The position numbers and the translations under genes were made by a program. From contig JAOTON010000204.1 in assembly GCA_034440635.1 (NCBI GenBank), positions 372,001-436,000 on the forward strand: a stretch of 64,000 nucleotides of DNA. Reading direction: 5' to 3'. Positions 23,801 to 38,800 of the stretch are shown one piece after another. Below the pieces are notes generated by a model that was given only the letters and a program-made list of their open reading frames with translations, was not told the DNA's origin and made no database searches. The first letter of the stretch is position 1, and every line of letters starts with the position of its first letter. The stretch comes from Lepas anatifera. Taxonomy: Eukaryota > Arthropoda > Thecostraca > Lepadidae.

Positions 23801-26800
23801 TACGAGATTTTGCGTCCCCCTCCACCATGTAACGCTTTCTGACGCCCAAATAGGCCGTTTGATCTCCGTGCGTGCGTCGCCCCTGAATAACGGCGGGGAT
23901 CTTAGCGGGCGCCGATTCGGATTTTAGTGCGTTTCGGCTGCCTCACCTTACAGTTATAAAAAAACTATGAAAATCTGAGTGCTGTTTTTCTTTTACTTGT
24001 TTCATCTTTGGCGTTCTTTTCAGTGGCATGTATTTTAGTAAATAATTGTGATGCCAAAATTTGAAACAAAATCAATAACCACCATATTAAAATAGATAGT
24101 ATATCGTAGTGATTTACCTTCCTCACAGACCTGCATCACCCGATACAAACAAATAAACAATGTATAAATAAAAACATCAAAACTTTAATCATATTTCCAA
24201 CGCACATCGACGTTTCGTTGAGGGGTGCCAGGTCGGGAAGGAGTGCCCTCCTCCGGGGTTAATCCCGCCCAAGCCTCTCACCTGGCCTGGTGGCGGCCAG
24301 CTCGCAGGCACGCTCGCAGCTGACGGCGTCGCTGGGGTAGAAGACGGTGCTGTTGGGGATGGCGCGGAACATGGCCAGGTCCTCCAGCGCCATCTGGCTG
24401 GGCCCGTCCTCGCCGATACTGACGCCGCAGTGGCTGCCCACGCAGGTGATGTTGGTCTGCGAGATGGCGCCCATACGCAGCTGGTCGAAGGCGCGCGTGA
24501 AGAAGGCGGCGAACGTGCTGACGAACGGTATGGTGCGGTTGCGGCAGCCGGCGCCGATCGCCACAGACACCAGGTTCTGCTCGGCGATGTAGCACTCGAT
24601 GTAGTTCTCTGGCCGCGCCTGTGGAGCCAGGGGGAGAAGTCAGCCGCCGGGGATTCGGTCTCGGGGCGGGGGGTGGGGGGGTAGCTGCCGGGGGGAGAAG
24701 TTAGCCGCCGGGGCGTTTGTCTCGGGGCGAGGGGTTAATAATGAAACAGAGGAGCAATAATACACTTTAATTATCACTGAGCTAGGGCCCTTTCCTCCAC
24801 AAAATTAGCATCTGCCGAATCCGATGCTTCGAACACATTTCAAACGATGAGATGGAGCCAAGATGAACTCACCTTCTTGATCTTCTCCGAGTAGGTGGAG
24901 TTCTTGGTGTCTCCGTCCAGTCCAATGACGCGCGGGTTGTTCTGACACAGCTTCATCAGCGCGGTACCGTAGGCCACTCGGGTGGCCACCTTCTCGCCTG
25001 TCGCGCCGTACGACGTCACATGATAGCTCAAACCTATACGCTTTCAAGCAAATGTGGTACATATTTAATGGCCCTTTTGTTTAGCATAAGCTCCAGTAAG
25101 GACCGTAATTGGACGACCTAGTGTATAATTGAGTGGCCTAGTACGTAGTATCACGGCCCCACTCACCCAGTTTGTAGCTGGGGGGTTCGTTCAGTTTCAC
25201 GTTGACGATATCCACATCGGGCGCATCCTCCTTGAGGGGCTTCTGCGGCACCAGCATGGTTTTGCCTTTGTTGACTATCAGCGACTTCAGGTGTGCCAAA
25301 GTCTTTTCAGCGGCGGCACCCAGCGGTTTTCCGTGCCAGTTGAGGTGGTCCTCCACCTGGGAGTCAGGCATGCCATCAGTGAAACACCCTCTCCACGCCG
25401 ATGCCATTCCCGACTACAATTCACACAGCACAAAGCAGCACTGAATACCATGCCCGCATCCCGGAGCAGCGGCAGCTGAGCTGTTCCCAGAGTCAGGAAG
25501 GGACGGCAATGATAGAGACAGGCTCGCCCCGACGCCGAGCATCCCAGCTGTAGCACCAACCTCCGCAATGAAGTCCTTTCCCTTGAAGGTTTTGCAGATC
25601 AGGGCGGTGGGCTTGCCTTTGGTGACCGACGCCTCATGGAAAGCCTGTGGAAACGACAGAACTAGCTTTACACCAGTGTGCTCGCTCCTGCCACAGGGTC
25701 CGACAAAGCAGGGCTGAGGAGTCGATTATCGATTCTGGGAACGACTCGGTGCGGTATTTATACCCGAAGGCTGACGTCACCTTTCTTGGGCTAAAAAGGT
25801 GTATGCTAAAGAGGTGTCTACCGAAGGTTTGTAACCGAATATAAAGGACTTAGATACATTCTGTGATGAAAATTAGCTGAAACAAAGAACAGAGCGGTAC
25901 TCGGCTACGTGCTGATCTGTGCCAACGTCGACGCTGGGCAAGAAAACTGACTGATGATATGTGATATATAATGATAGATATGCAAGATAACTGATAGATA
26001 TGCTAGATAACTCTCAGATCCCAAACTCTTCCTCGATTCCCTTCTTAGAGCAAATAGTTCTTTTAAAGCACCGAATTTGGCGAGAACGTAGCCATTTTCG
26101 AATTTTGGGCCGGAGTCGGTTTGGCGCTACCGGTCGATACCGCAGCCCCTGGTCGTTATACGCCTCTGACTCAGTCTCTGATATTGCAACAGAATGGCTG
26201 CATTTCAAAAACTTACTTCTTGACATAGCCTTTACATATCCTTTACTTCCGAAGGTTTCCAAAGCAACGACTAGGTCGGGTCGGTAACGTGGTGACAGGT
26301 TGGAAAATTCAAAGGTTAAATAGATTTAAGGTCTGCCTGGAGCGTGAGGTCGCGCGTCAAGTGGCTTGCGATATTATCTTATCTGGTCAGCTGCTTCCCC
26401 GCTAGCGCAGAGCACGACTCTCAGGGGTCACGTGTTTTGGAAAGCATTCCATCGCGGGCATTCGTCGAAAATAAATTGACCCGTCCAGTCCCTTTTAACG
26501 TTTGACCTTTGACGCAAAGGAGTGGCGACAACCTCAGCAATGTGCATAAATGTACAAAATAACAAAACGCTACTTTCCCTGACTCCGGTGCCTATTTATA
26601 AACGTTGGACAATAACGACCAATGTATGACAATATGACGTCACTTTAACAACTGCCGGCTGGGGTCGTCTGATAACCTCTAACCGAGCACCATACCACAC
26701 CGGGACTGTGGGAGCCGGCCGTTAGTCGCGGGGGGGGCTGCCATCAGTAGCAGTTCTAGAAACTATCGTTTGGGAGTAGGCAATCAGCCAAAATCTTGAA

Positions 26801-29800
26801 GAAAACCACTGTCCTGAATAAACTTTGAGCAGAATCGGGCGTTTTAATAAATGACTGGTGGCCATGGCTCGGACGCCCTCCCCCACAGATAGATGTCAGC
26901 GGCTGACCTTCACCAGCTCGACCACGTCGTGGCCGTCCACCACGATGGCGTTGAAGCCGAAGCCCTGGCAGCGCCGGCGGTAGGTCTCCATGTCGTGCTG
27001 TAGCGGCGCCTCCTCCGACTGTCCCAGACTGCCGGCGGCACAGACTGCACTTACAACCCGCAGCACAGACTGCACTTACCCCATCACAACACAACTCACC
27101 ACCACACAGACTGCACTTAGAGCCCGCAGCACAGACTGCACTTAAACCCCTTCTCGCCACAACACAGACTGCACTTACCCACCACAACACAGACTGCACT
27201 TACCCACCACAACACCGACTGCACTTACTCATCGCGGCACAGAATGCACTTACCCACCACAACATAGACTGCACTTACCCACCACAACATAGACTGCACT
27301 TACCCACCACAACACAATTGCACTTACCCACCACAACACCGACTGCAATTACCCACCACAGACTGCACTTACTCACCGCGGCACAGAATGCACTTATCCA
27401 CCACAAACAGACTGCACTTACCCACCACACACGCACTGCATTTATACACTATAGCACACAACTGGATTCATACAACACACCACAGACTGCATCCACACAC
27501 CGTAGCACACACTGCACTTACACGCCACAGCAGAGACTGCAGTCATATACCACAGCGGACTGCACTTACGCATCACAGCGCCGACTGCGCTCACATACCG
27601 TAGCAGACTGTACTTACACCCCACGCCGTAGACTGCACTTACACATCACAGCTGACAGCAGACTGCACTTACACACCACTGCACTTACTGCACTCCATAC
27701 CGCATCAGACTGCACTAACATACCGCAGCAGACTGCACTTACACGCCACAGCACAGGTTGAAATTACACGTCGCCGCATAGGCTGCCTTAACTATACACC
27801 ACAGCATTCCCAACCCACAGCAGATCCGAACCCTGTAGTCTTAAGCCAATCCGGACCCTGCAAGCAGAGGCAAATTCACACACTGAACTTACAGAACCTC
27901 ACCAGACTCTTACTTCAGCTGCCCTTTTCCATGCGAGCATCGAGATATACCACTAACGACAGACTGCACGCTGTAAAGCCTGTATGGACGGAGGAATCAC
28001 ACAACCACTCCACCCTTTACCAAGGCAGACCATGCTGACAACGCTGCTACCAGTGAACGCTCACCGATTAACGTCGAAGATGGCGACCAGGTTGTCCAGC
28101 TGGTAGTGTCCAGCAAAGCTCATGGCTTCCCAGATGGAGCCCTCTGAGCTCTCGCCATCGCCGATCAAACAGAAGACCCGGTAGGAGGCCTTGTCGAAGT
28201 GCTTGCCGACGTAGGCCATGCCGGCGGCGACGCCCAGGCCCTGGCCCAGACTGCCGGTGGCCACGTCAACGAAGCTCAGGCGCGGGGTGGGGTGGCCCTC
28301 CAGGTCGTTGTCGATGCGACGCAGCTTCAGCAGCTCTTCTTCCGGAATCAGTCCAGCCTCCGACCAAGCTGCCGCACACCCACCCAGCTGACTTCGGCTC
28401 AGACAACACAACCCGCACACCAACAGACCTCGTCTCCCAACAATATACACAGAGAGCCCGCTGGCTCTGACTCGGGTCACACACCCACCGCACCCGATGC
28501 TGGTGGGAGTTTGCAGTCGCCGCACAAGGGTGCTCAGTTGCTGAGTTATTTTAGACTACGGGCGGTAGCAGTGAGCAGACCAGGATTGACATCACTCGTG
28601 GTTACACTAGGCGAAAAAGTCCATGGTACAAAGATAGTGTTTAGTTAGAAGCGATTTATCAACCTGTCATTCAGAAGCGAACCTACCACAGTGAAGCATC
28701 AGGCAGCGGTCTTGCCGATGCCGGTATAACCAGCGGCAGAGCACCTGCTTACCGGCGTAGAGGATGGGCGCGGCGTGTCCCTTGGAGAGAATGAACCGGT
28801 CCGAGTGCGGGCTGCGCGGCTCCGACACCTTGTACCGCATCGTGTGGAAGAACAGCACCGACATTATCTCCGCCATGGACGCGCATGATGTCGGGATGCC
28901 TGCGGAGGAGGAGGGGCGAGTTAACTCGACGCTATAACGGCACCAATGAACAAGCAGGAATGGGTAACTAACGGTGGGGTAACGACAGCAGTGAAGAACC
29001 CGGACGGGGTAACGACCCGGTGGGGTTAGGACAAGCCGCGGGTACTGGCCGGACAGTTCCCGCCTACCGGCAGCTGTCCGGAGTCACACTGATTGAGCGG
29101 CAGTGCAACAGTGAATGGGCAGAGCTCCAGGACGTACCGAGGGGCAGCGGGGAGCAAGAGGCAGGTCAGCACGGAGTGCCAAACACTGCCGGCTTGATGG
29201 GATAATGTGCCAGCCGGTAAAGGCATGGCTGCCAGAAGTTCCTGGTTACCTGTTTTCATATGCAGACTGACCGGAGAGGATACCGGAGAAGATAACGTTG
29301 TCCATTACTTGTGGGCGGGTGGTATCGAGGCGTCACCTGCCGCGGGCCTCAGAACAAATCCCTGGGCACAACTAATACACGTACTAGAAAAATTAACCGA
29401 CTCCTATCTCTGGCATTGCCTTCAACATTTAAAGCTGGGAAACCCGACTGCAAAACACATTTCACATCTTTCAAAAAGTACTCATCACAGTATTTAATAT
29501 TACATCTTCACTTCAACCACCTTACCACCACGCGTTGTTATCGTCGCCCAAGAACGGAAGCAAAATAAAAGCGCTTTCTCGCTCCCATTGCTGTCTCGGA
29601 AGAAAATATTCAACCCAGTATTGGCTCAGGCGTTAGTAGCTCCAGGTCAAAAGCAGCGTAAAAAAACAGGTGACAGTTCACAAAGAGTTGGATTTATGCT
29701 TTTGCTACACGTGATATCGTTTTCGTCTTGGATGTGGCGTATGCAGCTGCTTTATTAATTTTGTCCATTAAAAGCGGGTAGTGCTATTAGCGTATAAAGA

Positions 29801-32800
29801 TTTATCTTTGATTTGATGAAAATAAAGATAATCCGTTATTGCACGAATCAGAGATAACATTTCCTGCAAGAACCTTTTCCTATGGAGTGTGAATATGTAC
29901 TTATTTGCCTGTGCTTGGTGTATCCTTAACCTTCGCCCGGGTGGGGGGTTTAAGATCCCCCTCGGGTTTTTCCGAAGTGACCAAAAAAACGGCGGCGCGC
30001 AGCACCGCCAAACTTGGTCTAGCTGTTCCTTCATCATTTTTGCATCTTTCCTGAAAATTTTGGCTCAAGGTCATATCAGGTCAGGTCACCAGGCCAGGTG
30101 AAGTGACCTCACCTAAAAAATACTTAGGACCGCATAACTAAAAGAAGGGTTAATCGATCAAGTTGAAACTTATACCACATATTGGGCCCACCAGGAGCTA
30201 CAACATTTGTTCCGGGATTTTTGATATTGGTGACCTAAGGTCACGCGCGGAGCATGACCTCCCCATTGTCAATACATGGGGAAAATCACGAAATGAGCTT
30301 TTCTTAGTAAGTCTGGATAGAATCAACTTCAAATATCGGTTGCGACTTGCTCTTAGCCCATTTCTAAAGCTGACGCCAAAATTTTTGACTTGTGACCTTT
30401 AAAAGGTCACCTTAGGTCAAATAATCATTTTTGGGGTTTTTCTCTATAAATTTTGAATAAACTAAGATAGAGCTTTTATTTTGTCACCGAAGTGTTTGTA
30501 TAGTCACTGGAAGTCAAATGATATACATCATGACTATACCCGGTCAAGTTGGGTCAGACCGTTGACTGCAGGTCAAGTTTGGTCAGACCGTTGACCTGGG
30601 TCAGGTCAAATTCTTAAATTTGACCTGGCATAGCAATTTCATATATCATTCGATTTGTATTGACGAGAGGATTGCAATGGTATATAAACTATGGCTGTAT
30701 CTTGTTTGGTTTGGAAGCTATTAGCGAAAAAGTAAACGCCCTTATGCATGGGTGGTTATGGACATTCCCAAGAATATGCCCAATATTTAGTGACCTGTAG
30801 CTCCCTAGGTTTTGACCTGACACGAAAATGAATGCCACAGCAATGACAGCACATCTCAAGAGCTTTCGAATGGTGTTAGAAAAATGTTTCTAGCTATCAT
30901 AGTTTCTGAGTATATGAGGTTTTCTTAGTACACCTCATATTAGCGATTTTGACCTATTTTGACCTCTGGTGACCTTGATATTGACCTGACAAGACAAATG
31001 ACCGAAGTATTTTCGATATCATTTTCGAAGAGCTTTCGATCGCCGTTTTGCGCTTTTTTCTAGCTCTCTTAGTTTTTGAGATCGTGGGGGTCTTTTTTAG
31101 CCCCCCCACCAGGGCGAAGGTGGCTCGTACCCGCCACCGGGGCAAGGGTTAAGCCTTTTAGGTGCCTTTTAAATATACGTACTTGGTTAAACATGCGAAG
31201 CTCCCTTCTAAAAATCATTGCAACATGGTGTGAAAAGTTTATCTGGCGGTGACAGTCTGGTTAATTTTACACAAAATCAATAGTTGCTGGCTAATTGTGA
31301 ACCAATGTTTGAATGCCAATCAATTAATTTTTCATCCTTAATGTTCAGTTTCCCGTATTACTTTATGTACGGATGGTTTTTTTACCATCATATTTATTCA
31401 TATATTATTATTATTTATATAGTTATGATTTATATAATTATATTGATACTGTGTCACAGTTTGAGTTGAGTTGAGTCGTGAGTTGAGTCGGACTTGAGTT
31501 GACTGGAATGAAGCTTGAGTCGGAGTTGAGTCAGCTCACTGAACTCTTGACAGTGAGTTGAATCAGGGATGAGTCAACCGCTCTCAGCACTTGAGTTGAG
31601 TTGAGCCGACTCAACAAAATTCTGAAACGCAAAACTCTGGGTCCCTCTGTAAAACACGTTACCTTGAAATATGGGTCACCTCGGCGCAAAATTTACTTTT
31701 GAGGTAATGTGGTTGGCACAGAAACACCAAATATTTTTGAAATAGCCCATATTTTTCACAAAAGCATCAGTTCCTCGAAAGTTTCTAAGTCGTTTGACTT
31801 TGGAACAGCACGACAACGCAGTGGCGTTTCCAGCACGTTTCCAGTCAGCGCACGCGCAGCTGTCGGCTGTTGCTCCGCTGGGGCACACAGGCGCAGCGGA
31901 GAGTAACCCACAGCGCACCGGTTCCGCCGCAGCGCTCAGCCACCAACTACCAGGCGGCGCAAAGCACAGGGCGGGCTCCGGCTGTATGACAGGTGTTACA
32001 TCAGAAACGCCAGAAACGCCATTACAAGGTTACATCAGAGCGCAAGTCGAACGGTTGAGGTGACAGCAATAGCAGCGTCTGGTTCTAAAAAGATGTTTGC
32101 TCAACACCGCGTTGGAAGAGGAATGCCGACACCCCTATGCGAGAGCAGGATTTCTGAGAGGATGCTCGGCGCTGCCTTTAGCCGAGATCGAAGCTGCCGG
32201 CTGGTGGTGTGCAACGAGGTCGGGTGTTGACCGCAGGTGCCGGGGGTGTGGAGGTCTCTGCCCCGGTTCAGCACGGATGGCCAGTCACGGCTCAGTTCGG
32301 CCGGTCACGACTCACGGCCGAAACCGGCCAGGTGGCGGTCACGCCGCAGTGAGGGCACTTTCACTCCATCGAGCAACTCCTCGCTTCGCGCAGCCCTAGC
32401 TAACAAACACGAGCGCAACCTAAACAGTGCGTGTGTTGGGGTTTAGGGCGCTTCAGCGACTAGGCTATGTCGCAGCCAGACAGGTGCCGTGTCAGTCTGC
32501 TAGACGGAGAACGCCTGTGCTAACTCCCTTGGCGTGCGGCACGAACGCGATCCAGACAGGATGACTGGGCACCCTGTCACACACCCCACGAAACCATGAT
32601 AGCGGAATTGGGCATGTCTGGATGATGACTTCCTTCTGTGTGTCTGGTTCGGACGGCGCCTGTATGCAGCACGACAAAATAGTCGATATTTTAAGAGTTA
32701 TCGTGAAATATATCGTGTTTGTGCCTTGGACTGACAATAATTCCGTTGCGCAGAGTATATTCTTGAATTTTGTGTTAGGAACGAAGGGATGGACTGAGAC

Positions 32801-35800
32801 TTGGGCAAGAGTGTGTCACAAACAACATGTTATAAAATGTGAGTACATTTACCATAATTTCATTCCCAAATGAGGACAAATCGCCGTACTGAAAAATAAG
32901 ATAATAGCCGAGATAGAAAATTTAGTTCTCTTAGAGCGAGCAACAGAAAACAGACGTGATAATCTCCCAGTTCCCTGTCACTCAGGCAGTCAAACACATG
33001 CTTTGTGTTTTTCCGTTTTTTTCTCGTTAAAATGGCCAATGTTGATAAACCCCACATAATTGTGTTGAGACTCCGTCTCAATTCATATGACGGTATCTAT
33101 TGATCACCTCACCAGGTAAGGCGCTTTAAGTTGGCTAGGTCCACCACAGAAAAGCTTAAACCTTGTAATTCGCATAATGCCTAGTGTTCCCCTGACAACG
33201 ACCACGCTTACAACGATATACTAAAATAATTTAAAAATTAGATCCGACACGTCCATTTTGGAGAATTGTTGACTTGTGACAAGCATCATTACTATGAGAA
33301 TACACGGCAGTCTTTTGCAGAGGAGTTTTGTTTGCGGAGGGGTCTGTGTACTGCCTCTATGCACTGCCTTCCCAGAACGGCACGAAAAGGCAGTCTTGGA
33401 ACAGCGAGGTTCAACATGAAGCCAAGTTCTTGGTACAGCAGTGATGATGCATTCCCAGTGTGGTGATGGCGCATTCCCGGTTTAGTGACGTTGCATTCTC
33501 AGCAGGACACGCTGCGGCAGCGTCGCTTGGGCAACACTGGCGAGTCAGCAGCTGACCAGACTAACGGCCGCGACGCTGACAGCACCTCCAGCACAAGGTC
33601 CGCGCTCGCCCTCCGAAGTCCACCAGAGGCTATCATCAGGACGTTATTGCCATGGCGACCGCCAGCGACACTAATGGTGACCTTCAGGCAGGCACTTTTC
33701 AATGGGTGGAAATGCACGCTAGCGCGCTGGAAAATCATTCTATAGAAATCGCTTCTGCCCTCTGAAGCTTGACTGGAGTGAACACCGAACATTTCGCCAG
33801 ATCTGTCAGATATCATACTGCTAAAGAATAATAAAATGATATGTAGTTAGGGGTGGAATTGGAAATATCCATGGACCGTAGCTAACAATGTCAAGCCTAT
33901 ACAAGCCATCTGATCCAAAAAGAATGCACTTCGTACTGTCTTATGAGAGATGATAAGTATTTTACTAATTTCACGTCTGTAGAAAAATGAAATACGACTT
34001 CCTCATAAACTTAGAATGAAAAAAATCCCACTCGATCCCATGGTGATTTCGGTATTCACTCATTCTCCAGTGCTTTCGATATCAGGAATAAGAACATTTC
34101 GCAGCGCGAACTTGCGCCATTTCCAATTATCGCACTTTTTAGTTGACACCACGGCGCTCCGCTGCGGCCGTGGCACCCCGACGCTGGACGTACGGGCCCT
34201 ATGTTTCAAAATATGACTTTTGTTTGTGAAGAAACTGCGTCATATCTGCATGTGTCCTCACGCCTATGCAGATTTTAGATATCTTAAAGACAGATAAAAT
34301 CCAAAGAAAACATTTTTACTTATGCTTGGGTACTGGATCATGAAATATAGACAAAGGAATTCGGTGTCAAACCAAAGTCCAGTGGACGTAGATGGAAATT
34401 ACGGCTCCCATTTCGAATGGGTCAATGAAGCCAGTGGTGAATCTAAGCCAAATGTTCGAGGGAGAAGGGGAAATGGCTCCAGCGATGTTCTCAGCAGTGC
34501 TTGTTACCAATCAGCATGAGCGAGGAGGCTGCGGATCCCCGGGACGAACACGTGCGATTCTGCAGGCTGCAAAAGAATCGCCGTGGCGGCCGGCTCCACA
34601 GTATTTGACTATCTAAAAAATATATCTCCACTTCAAGTACAGATTAGTTTTAGGCGGGGAACTAGCATACAAATAACTTGCCGTGTCCCGCAGTTTGATT
34701 TTGGGTTTTAGCACGCAAGCAGGTTACCAGATCATGCTCGCATCAAACGCACAGTCACCGCAGAACGCTATAATGAACAGATTTTGCGAGGAGACAATTG
34801 TGCATACCAATGAACATAAGGCGCATTCAAAAGTGCAAAAAAACTTCTAGATATTAGAAACTACTCATTTTCCCACACATCAGATCATTCCGACACGATC
34901 TGCAAATATTGTACCCCCCTATCTTGAAAAACTGATGAAACGCGGGCAGTCCGAGAATGGCCTGTTCTGTGTCCAATTTTTTTTTATAATGTTTGTCTCT
35001 TGTGGAAACACCCAGTGCGCAGCTTGACACTGGGTGCTGAGCCTGAGACATATTTACTGCCCGTACTAGAACGACGTGTTTTGTATATTTGGGGTGATGA
35101 TGAGGTGAGAGCGACTGAAGATGAGAGCATGAGTGAATATAACTCCCTCCGTTGCCCCGGGCCAGCAAGCGAGGTGAAAACCTGTTGTTCACCAGCCCCG
35201 GGAGCAACGAAGGGACGGGGATTTTCTCGTCTGGTTGTCGATCCAAATGATGTCGATGTCAGAAAAAAGATAAAGTCAAGTCTATACTCACCCTTTTAGA
35301 CTCTCCCGGTTTCTATTCTGAAAAGAAGATGATGAGGTGCGAGTGACTGAAGATGAGAGCATGAAGTGAGGCATGAATTGATATGTGTGTCAGGTGTGGG
35401 AGCACCACAAAGTGACTCGACATTGGGTGCTGAACCACAGACATGTTTAATATACGTTGGTTATAACGCGTTACGATTCCAGAGAGATGCAAAGGCGCCA
35501 GGACCTCCCCGGCGCAACCCGCCCGACCGAAACCTGACAGACCCAAAGGGAGTCAAAATCTGTAGGTGTTGGAACATCTGCTGTCTCTAATGGATATCGG
35601 TATAGCACAGGTAATTCAAGCTCCCCCATCCCCAGGCCGCCGCCAAACAGATCACAGCCAAGGAGGCCCCGGCACCTCCGCGAGAACATAAATGATACCT
35701 GCAAGATTAAGTGGGAACATTGACTAAATTTAAGCATACGCTGACTAAATACGTGGTTGATATTTCTAAACATGTTCTAGTCGTTCAAGAACAGTATATA

Positions 35801-38800
35801 TTTTGGAGCACGGAAGCCATACAATTTATTTTTGCACTCGTTGTGTATTTAGTATTGTTCTACTCATTCAAATGAACTATAAGCTTACTAAATTTAATAT
35901 TCTACTGACTTTGACCGATGAAATGTTGTTTCAACATTTTCTTGATAATTAGTTTACTTCTTGGGATTTCCTCAACAGATTGAAATTTATCGGAAAATAT
36001 ACTATTCCACAATTTCGGGGCCAAGCAAGGGGTCGTGAAAGGCGGTAATTCCTATTTGAGAATGGTTGATCCAGTAGGGGGTTCTTCTAACCTCACGATA
36101 TCCCGGTTCCCTGAGCGAAAACAATTTTTTATGGCTTCAGGAAGCTGACCAATAAGGAATTTATGAACTATAATTAACATTTGTGTTTTCGCGAGTTCAG
36201 ACACTTTGTGGATCGAGTACTTTTTGAAAACTGGTTCTGAGCTTCCAGGGAGGTATATTCTTTCAATGAGTCGAACGGCTTTTTTTGGAGGATGTTAATT
36301 TTGTAAAGTTGAGATGAGTAATTCACACCCCAGATGAGACAGCAATAGTTAAGGTAAGGTTGGATTAATGCATGGTAAAGGAGAAGTGCTATACGATCTG
36401 AAATAAAGTATCGAATCCTACAAATAATGCCAATGTTTCGACTTATTATTTTAGAAATATGATTTATATGCCCAGAAAACTTTAGTTGCTTATCGAAAAT
36501 CATCCCGAGATACTTAATCTCCTCTTTTCTTCAATTGCATTCTGGCCTATTTTTATGTTTAAGTGAAATTTTTGGATAAGGAGAGTAATGCTGCGTGAAG
36601 GTTTTTCAAGGTTGAGAGACAAATAGTTTGCACAGAACCAGTCTGAAAGCCGCAAGAGAGTTTCATTGACGTTCGATTTAAGTATTTCTGGATCTTTGTG
36701 TTTGAAGAGCAGGGCCGTATCATCAGCATAGGAGAGATATAGTGCATTTTCACCGATAAGCGGAAGATCATTAACATATAAAATGAACAGCAGGGGCCCA
36801 AGTATAGACCCTGCGGGACTCATATTAACTTTTCTATATTCTGACGTTTTGTTTTCTACTTGAACACATTGTTTCCTATTGGATAGATATGAAGAGAGAA
36901 TTTCTAAATATTTACCTTTTATTCCATATTTTTTGCTTTTCCCAGAAGAATGTTATAATCCACGGTGTCAAATGCTTTTCTTAAATCCAAAAATACCCCC
37001 AGTACAAGTTCCCTTCCTCGAAGGCCTTAGTAACAAAGTCTTGGAGCGAAGTATAGGCATAAATGTTGAACGATTTTTGGAATCCGAATTGGTTATTGTG
37101 TATGAGTTGATTTATTTCAAGATGTTCCATAATTCGGCAGTGAAGAAGTTTTTCAAGAATTTTTGATATTGCGGGAAGAATACTAATGGGTCTATAGTTG
37201 GTAACAACATGCCGATCGCCAGTCTTAAAGATAGGCTTGATAACTGCTATTTTTAAGGCATCGGGAAATATTCCTGTGGTAAGACATGCATTAAATAGTT
37301 TCACTAGATGCTGTACTATGCTTCTATATGTATTCTTTAGAATTTTGCTATTAATGCCATCACAACCAGCTCCACATTTTTCATATTTTCAATTAATCTA
37401 CTTACTTCTTCATCTGTAAGCCTAAGTTCCATTTCATTTTCACAACCATTTACTAGATCTAGGGGATTGGTGGGGGAAGGTGTGTTTTTATTGGAGTTTT
37501 GTTCCAATAGTACTGAAAAATTATTAAAGGCGTCGCTTTACCTTCACTATCCTGTATGTTCCTCCGTTTGTGGTATGAATTGTTTCCGGGATATCATTAC
37601 CATTACTTCGGCTATTTCTTAACTCATTTATGATTTTCCAAGTTTGTTTCGAGTCAGTCTTACATTTCTCAAATTCTGTCTCATAGTAGTATTTCTTAGC
37701 TTTACGGATAATTCCAATCAGAACATTTTTGTATTTATTGTATTGTTGTTATCTGCCTCACATTTTGATTTTAAAGATTTAATGTAGAGTTGGTTTTTAA
37801 CATTTATTGAGGATAAAATCCCAGGTGAAATCCACGGTTTTCTTGGTTCCGTTTTCCTGTTACGGCAAGTTTGACGTGAGAGCTTTTCAATACCTTTATT
37901 GTAGCTATTTATGATGGTTGTGGGAAAGTTTGGGTCAGTTTCATTTTCAATACAAACCAGTTCAGCGCTTAAGAAAGAATTAAGTTCATTTATTCTACGG
38001 TAATCAAAGCAAGTTAATTTTGGAATTGATTTCTTTACTTTAACTTCATTACACCCTTTAACATTCAATTACTTTAACATACAATTTACTTTAACATTCA
38101 ATTACACCCTAAGTCTCCCGGTCAAAACTGTACAGAGGCGATCCAGGGTTTCCGATCGTGGAGGAATGACCTATGTCGGAGTGGGGGGGGCGCCGTTTGG
38201 ACCAGGGGGTGCCACCATTTGACAACAAAATCTGTCAGGTGGCCGCCAAATCCTATCGTGGGGGCGCTCAACTTCACTGAGTACGCCCATGCTCGCATCA
38301 TGAAGAGTAGAGGGGACATTCAGGGGCGCCATTGACCTTTCAGAGGGCGCCGTGGTAATTTCAGGGGGCCGAGGGTCGATCGGGGAGGACAGAGTGCCCC
38401 CCTTTCGCCCAGGGTCCACCTGATACTATTCAACAATCACCCTACTTAGTTCCAAAGACATCTCAGGCGCCCGATGCTTTTGAAAAAGGTGCGCCCCGCT
38501 GTGTCCGACAGTTTGTGGGAGAGCTTGGAGCCATCTCAGGCGCCCCATCCCGGTCTCAGTTTTGAAAAAGGTGCGCCCCGCTGTGTCTGGCAGTTTGCAG
38601 GAGCGCCTGAGGCTGGACGAAGTCACAAGTTTTCTCGGGACAGTCCTCTGAGCAGAATCGGAGTCCCACTGCGTCATTTACACATCGCGCAAACTATATG
38701 AATGAATTATATCTGGCGGGATTAAGTCATTGTCGCGTACATTTTATAAAAAAAGCCAAAGCCTATAAATACCATAAATGTTGAAGGCTGTTCACGATTT

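Noticed and set aside
24278..24595. 105-codon minus-strand ORF and the plus-strand ORFs over it
   Set aside because: Shadows of transketolase exon 8 in other frames.
25008..25040. Upstream extension of transketolase exon 7 ([10 protein letters not shown])
   Set aside because: Open in frame, but phase with exon 6 and the family alignment require the acceptor at 24998-24999.
30163..30402. 79-codon ORF repeated in E3 and E5 as a conserved protein
   Set aside because: Shared only because the two DNA elements are near-identical; not maintained in the more distant family members.
32097..32446. GC-rich overlapping ORFs of about 70-100 codons
   Set aside because: Low-complexity, no recognisable domain or splice sites, inside intron 1.
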